Shown: in pieces, positions 10,359-17,795 of the stretch | Layout of the letters: the number at the start of each line of letters is the position of its first letter | How positions within the stretch are numbered: position 1 is the stretch's first letter | From: Pseudomonas frederiksbergensis | GTDB taxonomy: Bacteria; Pseudomonadota; Gammaproteobacteria; Pseudomonadales; Pseudomonadaceae | Direction of reading: 5' to 3' | Assembly: GCF_900105495.1 (NCBI RefSeq) | Contig: NZ_FNTF01000002.1 | Span: forward strand, 719,501 to 783,500 | Length of the DNA stretch: 64,000 nt | Notes under the pieces: model-generated | Databases searched by the model: none | What the model was told of the DNA's origin: nothing | The model's input: the letters and a program-made list of their open reading frames with translations, nothing else | Translations under genes and position numbers: made by a program

Positions 10359-10812
10359 AGTGTGAACGGGTAAGCCGCGTGAGGATCCGGTCCAGCGCAT
10401 TGGCAAACGCCTGCTTCTCGCGCTCGCCAAAGGGTGCTGGCCCGCCGCTCATTTGCCCTTGTTCACGTAGATCGGTAAACAGGTTCCGCACCGCCAACCG
10501 GTCGCCCATGTTCTGCGTATCGAACTCTTTGCCCCGTGGATCCAGCGCCGCAACGCCCTTTTTCACCAGACGGTCGGCCAGCGGCACATCGCTGCAGATC
10601 ACCAATTCGCCAGGGACCGCGTGCTCCACCAGATAGTCGTCGGCCGCATCCGGGCCGCTGGGCACTACGATCAACTTCACCAGCGCCAAGCCCGGCTTGA
10701 TCTGCGGCTGTCCGGCCACCAGCACCACTTCGAACTGGCGCTTGAGGGCGAACTTCACCACCAGATCCTTGGCCGCCCGGGGGCAGGCGTCGGCATCGAT
10801 CCACACGCGCAT
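10357..10812 (-). CDS. YaiI/YqxD family protein (DUF188)
   Basis: A 151-aa cytoplasmic protein of the DUF188 family, PIN-like fold, whose biochemical role is unknown. The N-terminus RVWIDADACPRAAKDLVV and the later DVPLADRLVKKGVAALDPRG block carry the conserved acidic residues of the family. I choose ATG 10812 over the upstream TTG at 10830 because AGAGGA lies 7 bp before it and family proteins begin here. The stop codon overlaps the palindromic element at 10253-10358. Its 5' side abuts a REP pair. Confidence 0.92.
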   Translation of the reverse strand: MRVWIDADACPRAAKDLVVKFALKRQFEVVLVAGQPQIKPGLALVKLIVVPSGPDAADDYLVEHAVPGELVICSDVPLADRLVKKGVAALDPRGKEFDTQNMGDRLAVRNLFTDLREQGQMSGGPAPFGEREKQAFANALDRILTRLTRSH

Positions 10813-10836
10813 TGTGTTTTCCTCTTCCAAAAAAAA

Positions 10837-10899
10837 TCGCGAGCAGGCTCGCTCCCACAGGTTATACGCAATTCCTGTGGGAGCGAGCCTGCTCGCGAT
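10837..10899 (+). repeat. REP pair (TGTGGGAGCGAGCCTGCTCGCGA type)
   Basis: Two inverted copies of the GGGAGCGAGCCTGCTCGCGA REP are separated by 15 bp, just upstream of the DUF188 gene and downstream of the convergent-side iron permease gene end. Confidence 0.9.
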
Positions 10900-10922
10900 T
10901 GTGAGCGAAGCGAATGCTGTTG

Positions 10923-12821
10923 TTAAGAAACCTGCACCCGCCGCTTCTCAGCCATCCGGCTACGGCTATACAGCACGATGATCGCGATAATCGCCACCGC
11001 CTGCGCACTCAGCGAATACGCGTCAGCGTGGATCCCCAGCCAGTCGAAGTCAAAGAACGGCACCGGCCGGGTGCCGAAAATCCCGGCTTCCTGCAATGCC
11101 TTCACGCCATGCCCGGCAAACACCACCGACAACGCGCACAACAGACCGGCGTTGATGCTGAAGAACAACGACAGCGGCAGTTTCGCCGAACCGCGCAGGA
11201 TCACCCAGGCCAGCCCCACCAACAAAACCAACGCCGTCGCACCACCCGCCAGGACCGCGTTATGGCCCGCCGGACCTGCCTGCAACCAAAGGGTCTCGTA
11301 GAACAGAATCACTTCAAACAGTTCGCGATACACCGAGAAGAACGCCAGCGTCGCAAACCCGAAACGCCCACCGCCGCCCACCAGGCTGCTCTTGATGTAA
11401 TCCTGCCAGGCCGCCGCGTGACGACGGTCGTGCATCCACACGCCAAGCCAAAGCACCATGACAGCGGCGAACAACGCCGTGGCACCTTCCAGCAGTTCGC
11501 GTTGCGAGCCGCTGACATCGATCACGTACGCCGCCAGCGCCCAGGTCGCCAGACCTGCCAGCAGCGCCAAGCCCCAACCGACGTTGACGCTGCGCACCGC
11601 CGATTGCTGGCCGGTATTGCGCAGGAACGCGAGGATCGCCGCCAGCACCAGAATCGCTTCCAGGCCTTCGCGCAACAGAATCAACAAACCGGAGATGTAG
11701 CTCAGGGACCAGCTCAAGCCATCGCTGCCCAACAGGCCGGCAGCTTCCTTCAATTTGGCCTTGGCTGCGTCCAGACGCTGCTGGACCTGAGCCACCGGCA
11801 AACCGTCCTGCAACGACTGACGGTACGCCATCAGGGATTTTTCGGTGTCTTTACGCACGTTGGCGTCGACGTTGTCCAGCGAGCTTTCGACCAACTCAAA
11901 GCCTTCCAGGTACGCCGCTACCGATAAGTCATAAGCCTGATCGTGATCGCCAGCGCGGTAGGCGGCGATGCTCTTGTCCAGGGTGGCCGCCGTGTAATCA
12001 AGCAACTGCCCCGGACCACGCTTGACCAGCGGCGGTTGCGCTCGCTGGGCACGGAAGGTGGCAGCCGCCTGAGGACCTTCAGCAGCCTGCACTTCGGCTG
12101 GCGTCTGACGGGCGAGGTCGGCGATGTTGTAGGTTTTCTCGGACTTTGCCGCGGTCGGGTCGGCACTGAAGCTCGCGATGTAGGTCGCCAGATCCCAACG
12201 TTGACGATCATCCAGTTGATCGGCGAAGGCTGGCATGTCGGTGCCTTCAACCCCCATTCCCAAGGTGTTGTAGATCGCGTAGAGGCTCAGTCGGTCCAGT
12301 CGCGCAGCATCGCGCAGATTGGCTGGCGGCGGCGTCATGCCGACACCCGCCGGGCCGTCACCGGCGCCCGTATCGCCATGACACACCGAACATTGCTGGG
12401 CATACAGCGGCGCGCCGCGAGTCGGGTCCGGGGTGATGACCGGAGCCTGGCTGACTTCATAGGTCACCGCCAGTCTGGCCCCCAGCTGACGTGCCTGACG
12501 GGCAACATCCGCGCCATCCTTGCGAGCAGCAATGGCAGCGCCAAGGCTGTCGACGCCCTGCTCCAGCTCTGCGCGTTCGGGTCTGGCCGGCAAATCGGCG
12601 ATCAAACCTTGCAGTACTTTCAAAAATTCCTGCTGTTCGCGGTATTCAGACTCATCGATGACGTTGCCCGCCTCCACCGTCGCCGGGTAATCGGCGCCGA
12701 TGTAATCGAGCAGATGCAGGGCCTTGGGCGCACCTTCCGCGGTTTCGGCCAGCGCATTGAAGCTGCAGAACGCGATCATTGGCAGCACGAGCCACGCCAG
12801 AAAACGAGAGGAGGCAATCAT
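10923..12821 (-). CDS. cytochrome c / FTR1-family iron permease fusion
   Basis: A 632-aa inner-membrane protein proposed to import iron. Order: signal segment (1-26), helical periplasmic region, a class-I cytochrome c domain (haem motif CSVCH 144-148, likely axial Met in GTDMPAF near 197), a second helical periplasmic region (270-365), then a seven-helix FTR1 permease (about 373-620). The permease has the iron-binding REXXE motifs REGLE 384-388 and RELFE 499-503; RELLE at 441-445 is a further match. The cytochrome could oxidise or shuttle electrons for ferrous iron uptake (inference). No EfeO/EfeB genes are adjacent. I saw no convincing Fur box upstream. Confidence 0.93.
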   Translation of the reverse strand: MIASSRFLAWLVLPMIAFCSFNALAETAEGAPKALHLLDYIGADYPATVEAGNVIDESEYREQQEFLKVLQGLIADLPARPERAELEQGVDSLGAAIAARKDGADVARQARQLGARLAVTYEVSQAPVITPDPTRGAPLYAQQCSVCHGDTGAGDGPAGVGMTPPPANLRDAARLDRLSLYAIYNTLGMGVEGTDMPAFADQLDDRQRWDLATYIASFSADPTAAKSEKTYNIADLARQTPAEVQAAEGPQAAATFRAQRAQPPLVKRGPGQLLDYTAATLDKSIAAYRAGDHDQAYDLSVAAYLEGFELVESSLDNVDANVRKDTEKSLMAYRQSLQDGLPVAQVQQRLDAAKAKLKEAAGLLGSDGLSWSLSYISGLLILLREGLEAILVLAAILAFLRNTGQQSAVRSVNVGWGLALLAGLATWALAAYVIDVSGSQRELLEGATALFAAVMVLWLGVWMHDRRHAAAWQDYIKSSLVGGGGRFGFATLAFFSVYRELFEVILFYETLWLQAGPAGHNAVLAGGATALVLLVGLAWVILRGSAKLPLSLFFSINAGLLCALSVVFAGHGVKALQEAGIFGTRPVPFFDFDWLGIHADAYSLSAQAVAIIAIIVLYSRSRMAEKRRVQVS

Positions 12822-13138
12822 GAATAACTCTCAAATGGAAATACGAAGTAACACATTGTTCACTCTCAATGAGTTTCACTCAAGCTTTGTTGGAGTTTCC
12901 TGAGACAGCCATAGGGCGTGCGGCCTGAAATAACTAATGGCACATTTCGGAAATATGAAATTAAAAAGCCATTACATAGCCAGCATCCTTGCTTATAATG
13001 CCGCGCCGTCGTTATTGCTAAACGGCATTTAAGCTCCTCTTTTTATGAGGAATTGGCAGGATGCCAACCTTCCCGCCAATAGGTCCCATCAGCCCGACCA
13101 GCATTTGCGGCTGCTTACATTCAGGGAAGAAGCACCCC
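12822..13138. other. 317-bp divergent intergenic region
   Basis: AT-richer than its surroundings. It must hold promoters for the leftward iron permease and the rightward lipoprotein operon. A good sigma-70-like promoter for the latter is listed separately. Short hairpins follow it: GCCGT/ACGGC around 13007-13028 and CCTC/GAGG around 13035-13052. A second in-frame ATG at 13061 could start a longer first lipoprotein but would bury its signal peptide. No gene is seen. Confidence 0.6.
12971..12999 (+). promoter_or_regulatory. putative sigma-70 promoter of the lipoprotein operon
   Basis: A perfect -10 TATAAT (12994-12999) lies 17 bp after ATTACA (12971-12976, 4 of 6 matches to TTGACA). It is about 140 bp upstream of the first lipoprotein gene. 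Confidence 0.55.
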
Positions 13139-14533
13139 ATGGCATCCCGCGCCCTTACCTCGATCGCGCTCAGCGCTGTCACCTTGCTTGGCGGCTGCTC
13201 GGCCTTTCGTAACTACGATTCGGAACTTGCACAAACCAACCAGCAACTGGCCTCCGGCAACGTCGATGCCGCCTTGACCCTGTTGGAAAAGAACAACACC
13301 AGCAAAGACAAAGACCTGCTTTATTACTTCGAGAAAGGTGAACTGCTGCGCGCCAAGGGCGACTTGTCCGGGAGCCAGAACGCCTGGTCCAGCGCCGATC
13401 AGGTGGTGGGCAAGTGGGAAGATTCGGTCAAGCTTGATACCGGCAAATACCTGGCCCAGTTCGGCAGTTTCGTGGTGAACGACAAGGTCCGTCGCTACGA
13501 AGGCTACGACTACGAAAAAGTCATGCTGACCACGCAGATGGCCCTCAACCTGCTGGCAGTCAACGACTTCGACGGCGCGCGCATGTCGATCAAAAAGACC
13601 CACGAACGCGAAGCCGTAATCGCCGATCTGCGCGACAAGGAATACCTCAAGAGCGAAGAGGAAGCCGAGAAAGAAGGCGTCAAGACCCAGTACAAGGACT
13701 TGCAGGGTTACCCGGTCGCCAGCCTCGACGCACCGGAAGTGGTCAGCTTGAAAAACAGCTACCAGAGTGCGTTCAGCCATTACCTGGCCGGCTTCGTCTA
13801 CGAAGCCCTGGGTGAAAAAGACCTGGCTGCGCCGGGCTACCGCAAAGCCGCCGAACTGCGTCCGAACACCCCGCTGCTCGAACAGGCGCTGGTCAATCTC
13901 GACAAGCCAGGCGGCAAGAACGATGACAGTGACATCCTGATCGTCGTGCAAAGCGGCCTGGCGCCGTCGCGCGATTCGATCCGCATCCCGTTGCCCTTGC
14001 CGATCAGCAACCAATTGGTGATCACGCCCCTGTCGTTCCCGATCATCAAGGCGGACACCTCCACCGCCACGCTCAGCCAGATTGGTGTGGACGGACAGCA
14101 ACTGAACCTGACGCAACTCAACAGCACCACTGCCATGTCCCGCCGCGCCCTGCGTGACGACATGCCGGGCATCATCCTGCGCACCACCGTGCGTGCCGTG
14201 ACCAAAGGCGTGGCGCAGAAGCAGATCAACGAAACCAACCCGCTGGCGGGCCTGGCGGTGGGTATTTCTTCAGCCGTGCTCGAAGGTGCCGATACCCGTA
14301 CGTGGCGCACCCTGCCGGACTACACGCAAGTGGTGCGTCTGCGCCTGAAGAAAGGTGAGCACCAAGTCACCCTGCCGAACGCCGTGGGCGGTTCGGTGGT
14401 CAAGGTCACCGTCGATCAGCGCTACCAGGTCATCAGCCTGCGCGCCGTGGGCAATCAGGTGTTCGCCAGCGGCCTGGCCGCGCAGGTGATCCCGAAAGCC
14501 AACCCGACCGCCGTGGCCAGCCTCAAACCTTAA
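13139..14533 (+). CDS. outer-membrane lipoprotein, COG3014 type
   Basis: A 464-aa predicted lipoprotein: n-region, hydrophobic stretch and lipobox LGGC with the acylated Cys at residue 19. The signal fixes the start at ATG 13139 rather than 13061. A tetratrico-like helical region follows (residues about 20-270: SGNVDAALTLLEKNN, AGFVYEALGEKDLAAPGYRKAAELRPNTP), then a beta-rich C-terminal part with no motif I know. Function unknown. It heads an operon with a YcfL-like lipoprotein, an LpoB-like lipoprotein and a CsgG/LpoB-like protein, so a role at the outer membrane near peptidoglycan synthesis is a reasonable inference. Confidence 0.88.
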   Translation: MASRALTSIALSAVTLLGGCSAFRNYDSELAQTNQQLASGNVDAALTLLEKNNTSKDKDLLYYFEKGELLRAKGDLSGSQNAWSSADQVVGKWEDSVKLDTGKYLAQFGSFVVNDKVRRYEGYDYEKVMLTTQMALNLLAVNDFDGARMSIKKTHEREAVIADLRDKEYLKSEEEAEKEGVKTQYKDLQGYPVASLDAPEVVSLKNSYQSAFSHYLAGFVYEALGEKDLAAPGYRKAAELRPNTPLLEQALVNLDKPGGKNDDSDILIVVQSGLAPSRDSIRIPLPLPISNQLVITPLSFPIIKADTSTATLSQIGVDGQQLNLTQLNSTTAMSRRALRDDMPGIILRTTVRAVTKGVAQKQINETNPLAGLAVGISSAVLEGADTRTWRTLPDYTQVVRLRLKKGEHQVTLPNAVGGSVVKVTVDQRYQVISLRAVGNQVFASGLAAQVIPKANPTAVASLKP

Positions 14534-14548
14534 GAACGGAGTCTTTGC

Positions 14549-14920
14549 ATGCGTTTCAAATTCATCGCTGTTGTCGCCCTGGCCTTGCTGGCCGGGTGCG
14601 CCACCCCGCCACCGCCGGAACCTGGCAGCGCCGCCAGCAAGGTCGTGGCCATGGGCAAGCTCAAGAACATCGTGGTCGGTGCCATGCGCGTCGCCCGGGA
14701 AAACGGCTTCATGACGGTCAATGCGCAGATGAGCAACACCAGCTTCAACAACAAGACCTTCTACTACCGTTTTGCCTGGCTCGGCCCTGAAGGCTTCCCC
14801 GTCGCCGAAGAAGAAACCTGGAAAAGCCAGATGATGTACGGCGAGCAGACCAGCTTCATCCAAGCGATCGCGCCAACCGCCAAGGCCGTGGATTTCCGTC
14901 TCGAAATCAAAACGCCTTAA
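14549..14920 (+). CDS. YcfL-family lipoprotein (DUF1425)
   Basis: A 123-aa predicted lipoprotein with lipobox LAGC (Cys at 16) and a Pro-rich tether just after it, then a compact beta-sandwich-like domain (residues about 40-123, YRFAWLGPEGFPV). YcfL neighbours lpoB (ycfM) in E. coli too, which supports the assignment. Precise function unknown. GGAG at 14538-14541 precedes ATG 14549; the gap from the previous gene is 15 bp. Confidence 0.87.
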   Translation: MRFKFIAVVALALLAGCATPPPPEPGSAASKVVAMGKLKNIVVGAMRVARENGFMTVNAQMSNTSFNNKTFYYRFAWLGPEGFPVAEEETWKSQMMYGEQTSFIQAIAPTAKAVDFRLEIKTP

Positions 14921-14959
14921 GCCCGACACCCTATTCGTTCAGTTCCAGAGAGCATTCCC

Positions 14960-15547
14960 ATGTTTGCACGTTTTTCGTTCATCGCCGTCTTCGCCCTCCT
15001 GGCCAGCGGCTGCGCCAACACTTCGCCGACCCTGGGCAGTAAAAGCATCAGCTACGGCGACACCAAGGCTGTGGAAACCGTGACCAACGAGTTCGGTTCC
15101 ACGGACCTGCAGATGATCGCCGAGTCCATGACCCGTTCCCTGGCCCAGTCCGGCATCATGCAGGGTCGTCCGGTGGTTCAGGTCTACGACGTGAAGAACA
15201 AGACCAGCGAGTACATCGACACCCGTGAAATCACCACCAGCATCAAGACCCAGCTGATGAAAACCGGTGTCGCGCGCTTCGCCAGCGATAACAACGCAAT
15301 GCAGAGCCAGGTTGACCAGCTCAAGCTGCAAAACCAGAGCGGCCTGTACAAGAAGAGCACGGTAGCCAAGACCGGCAACATGATCGCCGCCAAATACCGT
15401 ATCGAAGGTTCGATCAGCTCGATCGTCAAGCGCAGCGCCGATTACAAGGACGTCTTCTACAAATTCAGCCTGCAATTGATTGACGTTGAAAGCGGTCTGG
15501 CCGAGTGGATGGACGAGAAAGAGATCCGCAAGACCACGGAGCGTTAA
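14960..15547 (+). CDS. lpoB: penicillin-binding protein activator LpoB-like lipoprotein
   Basis: A 195-aa predicted outer-membrane lipoprotein, lipobox ASGC (Cys near 19). The domain carries the YcfM/LpoB pattern: SYGDTKAVETVTNEFGSTDLQMIAESMTRSL near 28-60, PVVQVYDVKNKTSEYIDTREITTSI near 72-96, and GNMIAAKYRIEGSISSIVKR late. E. coli LpoB reaches through the peptidoglycan and activates PBP1b. P. aeruginosa is reported to use LpoP for this, so the true partner here is open; the symbol rests on family similarity and the YcfL neighbour. It is followed after 3 bp by a CsgG-like gene. Confidence 0.8.
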   Translation: MFARFSFIAVFALLASGCANTSPTLGSKSISYGDTKAVETVTNEFGSTDLQMIAESMTRSLAQSGIMQGRPVVQVYDVKNKTSEYIDTREITTSIKTQLMKTGVARFASDNNAMQSQVDQLKLQNQSGLYKKSTVAKTGNMIAAKYRIEGSISSIVKRSADYKDVFYKFSLQLIDVESGLAEWMDEKEIRKTTER

Positions 15548-15550
15548 TCA

Positions 15551-16294
15551 ATGCGCGCATGGATTGGCATGATGGCCCTGACTTGCGCATTCAGCGTGCA
15601 AGCGGCCCCGAAAGTCGCGGTGACGGACCTCGCGTATCAGGAGCGAGTGGAGCAGTACATCCACATCGTTTCGGCACAGAGCAACCACAGCCAGAGTTAC
15701 TACGGCGCCAGCGGCTCTTCGAGCTACAACGAAATCGAAGCCACCAGCAGCTACATCGAACAGGGTGAATTGCGCAAATTCACCGGCGACATCAAGGGCG
15801 AGATTCTTCGTACCGGCATGTTCCAGCTGATCCAGGGCACGCCTTACACTTCGGCGTCCAAGGGTGACGTCTATGACGTGATCAAGCGAATCAAGGCCGG
15901 CAACTTCAAAGGCGCGGACTACGTGTTGTTCGGCACCGTGTCGGACATCGACTTCAACAAGGACATCAACGAGCTCGCCAACACCGACAGCTATTCGGCG
16001 GTGCTGGCGTTGACCCTGGTGGCGGATTTCAGCCTGATCAACACCAAGACCTTCGAAATCACCTCGGCCTTCACGGCGATGGGCGAAGGTCAGGACACCA
16101 AACTGATGAACCATCGGGACATCCGTGTCTCGCTGAACCGTCCGCGGGTGGTGCGTGACGTGTCCAAGTCCTTGGGAGAGGACGTGGCAGGGCAACTGAG
16201 CCAACAGCTCGGCGGCGGTGGTTACGAGCAGCCGGGACAAACGCCGCGGCGTAACAACCTGCCAGCGGACATAGCGCCGGTCATTCTGCGCTGA
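15551..16294 (+). CDS. secreted CsgG/LpoB-fold protein
   Basis: A 247-aa protein with a cleavable signal peptide (cut after VQAA near residue 18) and no lipobox Cys, unlike its three upstream partners. The body resembles the alpha/beta fold shared by CsgG, TolB-N and LpoB (VAVTDLAYQERVEQY, GEILRTGMFQLIQGT, GADYVLFGTVSDIDF). Function unknown; the protein may complement the LpoB-like lipoprotein at the envelope. It is the last gene of the operon, starts 3 bp after the previous stop and is closed by a terminator. Confidence 0.83.
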   Translation: MRAWIGMMALTCAFSVQAAPKVAVTDLAYQERVEQYIHIVSAQSNHSQSYYGASGSSSYNEIEATSSYIEQGELRKFTGDIKGEILRTGMFQLIQGTPYTSASKGDVYDVIKRIKAGNFKGADYVLFGTVSDIDFNKDINELANTDSYSAVLALTLVADFSLINTKTFEITSAFTAMGEGQDTKLMNHRDIRVSLNRPRVVRDVSKSLGEDVAGQLSQQLGGGGYEQPGQTPRRNNLPADIAPVILR

Positions 16295-16306
16295 ACCCTG
16301 AAACTG

Positions 16307-16336
16307 AAAAGGCGACCCCAAAGGTCGCCTTTTTTG
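16307..16336 (+). terminator. bidirectional terminator between lipoprotein operon and LysE gene
   Basis: Stem AAGGCGACC/GGTCGCCTT with a five-base loop, A-rich on one side and T-rich on the other, so it can end both the rightward operon and the leftward exporter gene. Confidence 0.93.
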
Positions 16337-16348
16337 TGCCTGACGGTT

Positions 16349-16981
16349 TTATGCCGCCGCTTTGCGAAGCGTCGCCATGAACGCCGCCGCGCCAATGAAC
16401 AGCCCGGCAAATGTGCGATTCATGCGTCTCTGCTGCTTGGGCGTGCGCAACATCCGCAGCACCTTCGCTGCCAGCCCGGTGTAACCGGCCATGACGATCA
16501 GGTCGACGCAGATCATGGTGATACCGAGGATCAGGTACTGCGCCACCAGCGGTGCATGTGGATCGATGAATTGCGGCAGCACCGCGAGCATGAACACCAA
16601 CGCCTTGGGATTGCTGACGTTCACCAGGAAACCGCGGAACACCAGCGCCATCGGCTTGCCGATTTGCCGGACTGCCGCATCGTCGCTCATGTCATTGGGC
16701 AGCGCGCACCATTGCTTGACCGCCAGGTAAACCAGATAAGCCACGCCAAACCATTTGATCGCGTAGAAAGCAGTGGCCGAAGCCGCGAGGATCGCACCGA
16801 CACCGGCGGCGACAATCGCAATCTGCAACGCCAGACCCAGTTGCAGGCCCAGGGCGTTCCAGTAACCGCGCCAGAATCCGTATCGCAGACCGCTGGACAT
16901 CGACGCAATGGCGCCGGCACCGGGAGACAGACTGATCACCCAGCAGGCGGCAAAAAATGCCAGCCATGTTTGAAGCACCAT
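16349..16981 (-). CDS. LysE/RhtB family amino-acid exporter
   Basis: A 210-aa inner-membrane protein with six predicted helices. The N-terminal signature (SLSPGAGAIASMSSGLRYGFWRG, residues about 17-39) is that of the LysE/RhtB family, which exports amino acids or homoserine lactone-like compounds. The mid-protein VNVSNPKALVFMLAVLPQFI block is also typical. Substrate unknown. A GAGGTG ribosome binding site lies just upstream of ATG 16981. Probably monocistronic: terminator downstream, REP pair upstream. Confidence 0.93.
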   Translation of the reverse strand: MVLQTWLAFFAACWVISLSPGAGAIASMSSGLRYGFWRGYWNALGLQLGLALQIAIVAAGVGAILAASATAFYAIKWFGVAYLVYLAVKQWCALPNDMSDDAAVRQIGKPMALVFRGFLVNVSNPKALVFMLAVLPQFIDPHAPLVAQYLILGITMICVDLIVMAGYTGLAAKVLRMLRTPKQQRRMNRTFAGLFIGAAAFMATLRKAAA

Positions 16982-17099
16982 CGCACACCTCGATTCAGAC
17001 TCGTGACAGACGTCTAAGCTAATGCGGCTTTGGGCTGATGACTACCGATTTTTGCAGGACAGGGTGGACTGCCGACCAGCGTTTATGGCTGTAAGGCCT

Positions 17100-17176
17100 C
17101 ATCGCGAGCAGGCTCGCTCCCACATTGGTTTTTCGGCGCTCACAAATCCCATGTGGGAGCGAGCCTGCTCGCGATG
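17100..17176 (+). repeat. REP pair (TGTGGGAGCGAGCCTGCTCGCGAT type)
   Basis: Two inverted copies of the GGGAGCGAGCCTGCTCGCGA element about 30 bp apart in the gap between the mscS-type gene end and the LysE gene start. Confidence 0.9.
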
Positions 17177-17213
17177 GCGATTTATCAGACAACCTCTATG
17201 CAAGAGGTAACGA

Positions 17214-17795
17214 CTATTTTTCGAACCCATTGGACGGAAACACATCCGTACCGCGCCAGCGTCGAACCGAGCGCTGGAAGAACAGGCTGTTGGGCACTTG
17301 CACCATGGCGCTGCCAGTACCGAGTTCTTCGGCTTCGATCAGCGTGGTATAGAGCAGATTGATCGCCACCACCCGGCCTTTGACGCCAGGCTTGTCGGTG
17401 GTATCCACCAACTCGACCACATCGCCGATACGAAACGGGCCGACGGTGAAGATCAGGATCGCGCACAGCAAATTGGAGAGCACGCTCCACATGGCGAAAA
17501 ACGCTACGGCGGCCACCGCAACGAAACCGGACAACGCGGTCCAGAGCACCGTCGCCGAAACGCCGAGGCGTTCCAGCACGAAGATCAGCGCGCTGCCCAT
17601 GATCAGCCAGCGCAAACCACCGCGTAGCGGCATGAAAAATTGCGGCGGAAACGGATAGCGTTCGCCCAGGCGTGTCAGGCATTTAGCGACAACCCGCTGG
17701 GCAATATAACCGGCCAGCAGGATCAGCAGAATTTGCACGACCAGCCAGAGCGGCTCGCCCCACCCAGCCGGCAGCGGCAACTTGAAGGCTTCCAT
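17214..17795 (-). CDS. small MscS-type mechanosensitive channel
   Basis: A 193-aa minimal MscS-like protein. Transmembrane helices lie near 14-33, 60-78 and the glycine/alanine-rich pore helix at about 88-115 (LSGFVAVAAVAFFAMWSVLSNLL). The beta domain that follows is VGPFRIGDVVELVDTTDKPGVKGRVVAINLLYTTLIEAE, then VQVPNSLFFQ. The usual C-terminal alpha/beta cage of E. coli MscS is truncated. Its role would be osmotic relief or ion efflux. The start overlaps the stop of the ABC-F gene by one base (TGATG), so it is translationally coupled to it. Confidence 0.9.
   Translation of the reverse strand: MEAFKLPLPAGWGEPLWLVVQILLILLAGYIAQRVVAKCLTRLGERYPFPPQFFMPLRGGLRWLIMGSALIFVLERLGVSATVLWTALSGFVAVAAVAFFAMWSVLSNLLCAILIFTVGPFRIGDVVELVDTTDKPGVKGRVVAINLLYTTLIEAEELGTGSAMVQVPNSLFFQRSVRRWRGTDVFPSNGFEK

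Noticed and set aside
12821..12920. Fur box upstream of the iron permease
   Set aside because: CTCAATGAGTTTC-like bases give only a partial match to the Fur consensus; not strong enough to call.
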